From Spiractinospora alimapuensis (GTDB lineage Bacteria; Actinomycetota; Actinomycetes; Streptosporangiales; Streptosporangiaceae): a stretch of DNA of 64,000 nucleotides. A program made the translations under genes and the position numbers. Of the stretch, positions 59,404 through 64,000 are shown in pieces (the first letter of the stretch is position 1; each line of letters begins with the position of its first letter). The stretch is from NCBI RefSeq assembly GCF_018437505.1, contig NZ_CP072467.1, positions 1,674,001-1,738,000 of the forward strand, read 5' to 3'. Under the pieces are notes generated by a model. It did not search any database and had not been told where the DNA came from. It saw only the letters and a program-made list of their open reading frames with translations.

Positions 59404-60866
59404 GCGCGCTCCGCGACGTCGTCGATGGTGTCAACGGGGTGACCGGCGCCGTCGGGCTCGGCCGTGAGATCCACTCCGTCGGAGCCCACCACGGTCGCGG
59501 ACACGATGTCCCCGGGCGCGTAGGGCGTGGAGGCGTACAGGAGGGTCGCTCCGTCGACCTCCGGCGCCTGGTGTTCGGCCCGCGCCTCGAACCATCCCTC
59601 GCCGCGCTCCGCCTCGACGAGGACGGAGACGGGGGTGCCGATCCGTTCCTCCGCACGTTGCGCCATGAGCTCCTCCGCGAGTTGGTTGAGCTGGTTGGCC
59701 CGTTCGGCAATGATCTCGTCTGAGAGCTTGTCGTCAAGTCCCGCCGCTTCGGTCCCCTCCTCATCGGAGTACCCGAAGATCCCGATCGCGTCCAGTCGCG
59801 CCTCGCGCAGGAAGTCGGCGAGCTCCGCCACGTCGCGCTCGGTCTCGCCGGGGAAACCGACGATGAAGTTCGCGCGCGCCCCGGCGTGGGGGGCACGGGC
59901 ACGAATGGTCGAGAGCAGCTCCAGGAACCGCTCGCTGCCACCGAAACGCCGCATGCGGCGCAGTACGGGCTCCGCCGCGTGCTGGAAGGACAGGTCGAAG
60001 TACGGGGTCACGCCCGGGGTGGAGGTGAGGACGTCGATCAGGCCCGGCCGAATCTCGGCGGGCTGCAGGTAGCTCGGGCGGACGCGCTCGATCCCGGGGA
60101 CCTCGGCCAGTCGGGGCAGGAGCTTCTCCAACGCCCGCAGGTCCCCCAGGTCCTTGCCGTAGGAGGTGGAGTTCTCACTCACCAGGTACAGCTCCCGAAC
60201 CCCCTGGCCGGCGAGCCACTCGGCCTCGGCCAGCACGTCCTCGGGCGGACGGGAGACGTAGGCCCCGCGGAACGCGGGGATCGCGCAGAAGGAGCAACGG
60301 CGGTCGCACCCCGAGGCGATCTTCAGGTTCGCCACCGGGCCGTCACCGAAGCGCAGTCGAGGGATCCGCGGGCCCGACGCGGGGCCGGGGACCGAGGGCT
60401 CGGGGCTGGTGAAGGAGCCGTGGCCGGGCACGTGCACGTCGTCGGCGGCGGCACGGTCCACCGGTGTGATCGGGAGCAGGGTCCTGCGGTCACGTGGAGC
60501 GTGTGCCGGTCGGCTCCGCCCGGCCCGTGCGTCGTCCAGACGCTCGGAGATCTGGGCGTAGTCGTCGAAGCTCAGCACCGTCGCCTCGGGCAGGGCCTCG
60601 GCGAGTTCGGAGCCGTAGCGTTCGGCCATGCAGCCAGCCGCCACGACGGTCGCGGCATCGTCGGACGCGTCGAGCAGGGTGTCGATGGACTCCCGTTTCG
60701 CGGCGTCGATGAATCCACAGGTATTCACCATGACCACGTCGGCTCGCTCACCGGGGTCGACGACGTTCCAGCCGTCCGCGCTCAGGCGGCCGGCGAGTTC
60801 TTCGGAGTCGACCTCGTTGCGCGCGCATCCGAGAGTGACCAGCGAAACGGTACGGGAAGGCGCCAT
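59400..60866 (-). CDS. rimO: Ribosomal protein S12 methylthiotransferase
   Basis: A 488-residue methylthiotransferase. N-terminal cluster cysteines C14, C50 and C79; radical SAM cluster C187/C191/C194 (GCDRRCSFC). A C-terminal TRAM-like domain follows. RimO adds a methylthio group to an aspartate of ribosomal protein S12. The insert between the two cluster domains (residues ~115-170) is long and polar, as in other actinobacteria. It is 58 bp downstream of the rodZ-like gene. Confidence 0.95.
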   Translation of the reverse strand: MAPSRTVSLVTLGCARNEVDSEELAGRLSADGWNVVDPGERADVVMVNTCGFIDAAKRESIDTLLDASDDAATVVAAGCMAERYGSELAEALPEATVLSFDDYAQISERLDDARAGRSRPAHAPRDRRTLLPITPVDRAAADDVHVPGHGSFTSPEPSVPGPASGPRIPRLRFGDGPVANLKIASGCDRRCSFCAIPAFRGAYVSRPPEDVLAEAEWLAGQGVRELYLVSENSTSYGKDLGDLRALEKLLPRLAEVPGIERVRPSYLQPAEIRPGLIDVLTSTPGVTPYFDLSFQHAAEPVLRRMRRFGGSERFLELLSTIRARAPHAGARANFIVGFPGETERDVAELADFLREARLDAIGIFGYSDEEGTEAAGLDDKLSDEIIAERANQLNQLAEELMAQRAEERIGTPVSVLVEAERGEGWFEARAEHQAPEVDGATLLYASTPYAPGDIVSATVVGSDGVDLTAEPDGAGHPVDTIDDVAERA

Positions 60867-60924
60867 AGACTACAAGGGTAGTCCCACGTCGGACCCCGTG
60901 CGGCACCGCGGCACCGATTGGGGA

Positions 60925-61740
60925 CTACTCGACGCCTTCCGGGGTGAGCGTGAGGTGGGCGACATCTCCCGATCCGCCGACGGATTCGTGCTCGGTGTCG
61001 TTGACTTCCATGGTGACACCGTTGGTGTTGCCGACCACGAGTTTCAGCTCCTCGTCGTCCGCCCAATCCCGCTCGTCGCCGTTCAGCATGATGCCGGTGA
61101 ACAGGTCGGCACCCGAACTGTCGGTCACGCTGAGCCAGGTCCGCTCCTCCGCCCGGATGCGCAGTGTGACGTCCTCTTCCTCGTCCGCGTCCTTGTTCCC
61201 ACTGTCGTCGGTCTCGCCGTCGTCCGCGGTCTCCGCCTGGTCCGGAGGCTGGTCCCCACTGGTGTGCTCGCGCGGCTCCGCCGCGGGACTGTCCTTGCCG
61301 GCGGTGTCCGCGTCGTCCGCAGGGCGGATCACCGCACTGGCGGTGTGCGCCTCGGAGGAGTCGTCGTTGAGGTAGCCGTAACCGGCGACGGCTCCCGCGG
61401 CGATGACACAGGCGCCCGCCATCAGCAGCGTCCACCGCACCCGTGGGCGTTCCGCCGCGGCCCCGCGGCGTCGGGTGGCGAAGATCTCCTCGACAGAGTG
61501 TCCGACCCGCTCCGCGTGCGTGGCGTTGAACTCCTCGATCAGCGGATCCTCGTCGACCAGGAGAAACCGGGAGAGGGACCGGATGTGGCCGCGCGCGTAG
61601 AAGGCACCGCCGCACTCGGAGAACTCGTCCCGCTCGATCGCCTCGATGATGTGGTCGCGGACCCGGATCCGCTCGCTCAACTCCTCGACGCTCAGGCCCA
61701 TCTGACGCCGCGCCGCGCCGAGAGTTTCCCCGATCGTCAC
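60925..61740 (-). CDS. RodZ-like helix-turn-helix membrane protein
   Basis: A 271-residue protein: N-terminal helix-turn-helix (TIGETLGAARRQMGLSVEEL and FYARGHIRSLSRFL), one membrane helix at about 105-125, a ~60-residue Asp/Glu/Ser-rich linker, and a C-terminal DUF4115 domain (LRIRAEERTWLSVTDSSG). It resembles RodZ, which links MreB to the wall machinery, although the role in actinobacteria is unsettled. GTG 61740 with AAGGGGGC upstream is preferred over the longer 61776 start. Confidence 0.88.
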   Translation of the reverse strand: MTIGETLGAARRQMGLSVEELSERIRVRDHIIEAIERDEFSECGGAFYARGHIRSLSRFLLVDEDPLIEEFNATHAERVGHSVEEIFATRRRGAAAERPRVRWTLLMAGACVIAAGAVAGYGYLNDDSSEAHTASAVIRPADDADTAGKDSPAAEPREHTSGDQPPDQAETADDGETDDSGNKDADEEEDVTLRIRAEERTWLSVTDSSGADLFTGIMLNGDERDWADDEELKLVVGNTNGVTMEVNDTEHESVGGSGDVAHLTLTPEGVE

Positions 61741-61952
61741 CTGAATGCCCCCTTCGCACCTCCCCAGCAACTTCACTCAATGTAACTAAAAAGTCACTCT
61801 TCGCCGGGTTCCGCCGTGCCCAATTCCGTGGTTTCCTCCGTACCTCGTCCCGTTCGCGCACGCGTCCAGGGCACGTCAGATCGCCACCAGGCGGGGTTCT
61901 CTGGCCTGTCGAGGCCCGAGGCCGGGGATCGGCCCCCGGCCGACGCGAGAGA

Positions 61953-64000
61953 TCAGTTCAGGGAGGAGAGCACGTCGGCGAGGTCGTCGGGGGTGACGAG
62001 CACCTCTCTCGCCTTGGAGCCCTCGCTGGGACCAACGACGCCGCGGCTCTCCATGAGGTCCATGAGACGCCCGGCCTTCGCGAACCCGACCCGCAGTTTG
62101 CGCTGCAGCATCGACGTGGAGCCGAACTGGCTGGTGACGACCAGTTCCACCGCCTGCATGAGCAGGTCAAGGTCGTCGCCGATGTCCTCGTCGATCTCCT
62201 TCTTGGCGGCCTCGCCGGTGGCCACGTCATCCCGGTAGACGGGGTCGGCCTGCTGTTTGCAGTGCTCGACGATCGCCCGGATCTCCTTCTCCGACACCCA
62301 AGCGTTCTGCAGCCGCATCGGCTTCCCGGCGCCCATGGGCAGGAAGAGGGCGTCGCCCTTGCCCACCAGTTTCTCCGCGCCCGGTTGGTCGAGGATGACC
62401 CGACTGTCGGACAGGCTGGAGGTCGCGAAGGCGAGCCGGGACGGGACGTTGGCCTTGATGAGCCCGGTGACGACGTCCACGCTCGGACGTTGGGTGGCGA
62501 GCACCAGGTGGATCCCCGCCGCCCGCGCGAGCTGAGTGATCCGCACGACCGAGTCCTCGACATCGCGCGGCGCGACCATCATGAGGTCGGCGAGTTCGTC
62601 GACGATCACCACGAGGTAGGGGTAGGGCTCGTATTCCCGTTCGCTGCCCGGCGGGGCGGTCAGCTCCTTGGAGCGGACCGCGGCGTTGAAGTCGTTGATG
62701 TGACGGTAGCCGGAGGCCGCCAGGTCGTCGTAACGGCGGTCCATCTCACCCACGACCCACTGCAGCGCCTCGGCCGCCTTCTTGGGGCTGGTGATGATCG
62801 GCGTGATCAGGTGCGGGATGCCCTCGTACATCGTGAGCTCGACGCGTTTGGGGTCGATGAGGACGAGCCGCACCTCTTCGGGTGTGGACCGCATCATGAT
62901 CGAGGTGACCAGACCGTTGATGCACGTCGACTTACCGGCTCCGGTGGCACCGGCGACCAGGACGTGCGGCATCTTGGCAAGGTTGGCGACGACGTTGCTG
63001 CCCTCGACGTCCTTGCCGAGCCCCACCAGCAGCGGATGCTCCTCGGAGGTCGCGGCCGGCGAGGACAGGATGTCGCCCAGACTGACGATGTCCTTGTCGG
63101 TGTTGGGGATCTCGATCCCGATGGCCGACTTCCCGGGGATCGGGGACAGGATCCGCACCTCGGCGCTCTTCACGGCCAGCGCGATGTTCTTCGCCAGCGC
63201 CGTGACCTTCTCGACCTTCACCGCGGGACCGAGCTCGACCTCGTAGCGCGTCACGGTCGGGCCTCGGGTGAACCCGGTGACCTCCGCGTCGATCTTGAAC
63301 TCGTCGAAGACTCCGCTCAACGCCTGCACGACGGTGTCGTTGGCCTTCGTGCGGGCCTTCACCGGCGAGCCCGGTTTGAGCATGCTCTGCGCCGGGAGCT
63401 CGTAGTCGCCCTCGACGACGCGGGCGGGGATGGCGAGCTGCTGCATCTCCTTGGGGGCCGGTGTGGGGTCCGGCGCCGTGGGGGCGGCCTCCGCCTCGGA
63501 CACGACCGGGGTGTCGTAGGGGCGCTCGTCGGCGCCAGCGACCGTCTCCGCCTCGGCCTGCGCTTCCTCGACGGGTGGCTTGCGGCGACGGCGCTTCTTC
63601 TCGCCGGTTCCCTCGCCCGGCAGCAGGTCGGCACCGGAGTCCGGACTCTCGTCCCGTGCCATCAGTGGGCCGAGGAGGTCACGTACCCGCTCGGGGATGC
63701 GGTAGATGGGCGTCGCCGTGACGACGAGGATCCCGAAGAGAACCAGCAGCACGAGCAGGACCGCGGTCACGCGGGGGGTGACCAGCGCCGAGAGGGGGCC
63801 CGAGGCGACGAAACCGATCAGTCCACCAGCGCGTTCCATCTTCTCGGGGCCGTCCGCCGGCCACGGGACGCCGTGGCCGATGTGGCGCAGGCCGAGCAGA
63901 CCCATGAGCAGGGCGGTGCAGCCGATGGCGAGGCGACCGATGTCCGCCTGTCCCCGGCCGGGGGTGCGCATCAGTTGCCAGGCGGCGGGGAGGAACAGCA
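61953..64000 (-). CDS. ftsK: DNA translocase FtsK, partial at window end
   Basis: About 682 residues of FtsK/SpoIIIE are visible; the N-terminus continues past base 64000. Seen: the last N-terminal membrane helices, a polar linker with Lys/Arg and Glu/Pro stretches, the alpha-beta motor with Walker [15 protein letters not shown] and Walker [12 protein letters not shown], and the C-terminal gamma winged helix ([20 protein letters not shown]) that reads KOPS sites. It pumps chromosome DNA through the septum. Position next to rodZ-rimO-pgsA is the standard actinobacterial order. Confidence 0.96.
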   Translation of the reverse strand, partial: LFLPAAWQLMRTPGRGQADIGRLAIGCTALLMGLLGLRHIGHGVPWPADGPEKMERAGGLIGFVASGPLSALVTPRVTAVLLVLLVLFGILVVTATPIYRIPERVRDLLGPLMARDESPDSGADLLPGEGTGEKKRRRRKPPVEEAQAEAETVAGADERPYDTPVVSEAEAAPTAPDPTPAPKEMQQLAIPARVVEGDYELPAQSMLKPGSPVKARTKANDTVVQALSGVFDEFKIDAEVTGFTRGPTVTRYEVELGPAVKVEKVTALAKNIALAVKSAEVRILSPIPGKSAIGIEIPNTDKDIVSLGDILSSPAATSEEHPLLVGLGKDVEGSNVVANLAKMPHVLVAGATGAGKSTCINGLVTSIMMRSTPEEVRLVLIDPKRVELTMYEGIPHLITPIITSPKKAAEALQWVVGEMDRRYDDLAASGYRHINDFNAAVRSKELTAPPGSEREYEPYPYLVVIVDELADLMMVAPRDVEDSVVRITQLARAAGIHLVLATQRPSVDVVTGLIKANVPSRLAFATSSLSDSRVILDQPGAEKLVGKGDALFLPMGAGKPMRLQNAWVSEKEIRAIVEHCKQQADPVYRDDVATGEAAKKEIDEDIGDDLDLLMQAVELVVTSQFGSTSMLQRKLRVGFAKAGRLMDLMESRGVVGPSEGSKAREVLVTPDDLADVLSSLN

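Overview
High-GC actinobacterial chromosome (about 70% GC by eye), most like a Nocardiopsaceae member (Nocardiopsis/Streptomonospora type). The reasons are the actinobacterial core order ftsK-rodZ-rimO-pgsA-cinA-clgR and recA-recX-rny, the families DUF3046, DUF3097 and DUF4870, a LexA box of actinobacterial type (CGAAC-N4-GTTCG) ahead of recA, and strongly acidic secreted binding proteins that hint at a salt-tolerant lineage. The genus is an inference. No rRNA, tRNA, CRISPR array or insertion sequence was seen.

Layout. 0-6.5 kb: end of a DUF3097 gene, two tandem DUF4870 membrane proteins, and lepA-hemW divergent from rpsT. 6.6-13.5 kb: a GrpB-family protein, a DinB/MDMPI-like protein, comEA, comEC, a broken ridA, holA and a Nudix hydrolase. 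13.5-16.7 kb: hutI and hflX on the minus strand. 16.8-22.7 kb: a glycolate/glyoxylate module, aceB-glcD-glcE-glcF, with glcE frameshifted. 22.8-31.9 kb: a partial peptide-type ABC transporter, dapF, miaA, an alpha/beta hydrolase with a GbsR/MarR-type regulator and a clear operator, a small membrane protein, an extradiol-dioxygenase-like gene and miaB. 32.2-38.6 kb: a TAXI-TRAP transporter and an S9 peptidase. 38.7-44.7 kb: rny, recX, recA and a DUF3046 gene. 44.8-49.3 kb: the large helicase lhr. 49.3-57.1 kb: a decayed thiD, then a ROK regulator divergent from a three-gene sugar ABC importer plus a GH3 hexosaminidase (resembling the Streptomyces das cluster), then a small ORF and an Rrf2 regulator. 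57.7-64 kb: clgR, cinA, pgsA, rimO, rodZ and the C-terminal two thirds of ftsK.

The standout is recA. It encodes a protein with two complete LAGLIDADG inteins, one splitting the Walker A P-loop (GPESSGK/TT) and one splitting the L2 DNA-binding loop (VMFG/SPETTT). The first is about 50% GC by hand count and the second about 67%, so they probably arrived at different times. Some extein flanks are AT-rich too, which fits co-conversion during homing. RecA activity here would need two splicing events, downstream of an SOS promoter.

Functional links: GlcDEF makes glyoxylate from glycolate and AceB condenses it with acetyl-CoA to malate. The ROK-ABC-GH3 cluster fits uptake and cleavage of amino-sugar oligosaccharides with a shared ATPase encoded elsewhere. 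The TAXI-TRAP pair sits next to the recA/miaB neighbourhood where Streptomyces, from memory, carries a glutamate ABC importer. Three genes (ridA, glcE, thiD) are broken by frameshift or deletion while their neighbours are intact.
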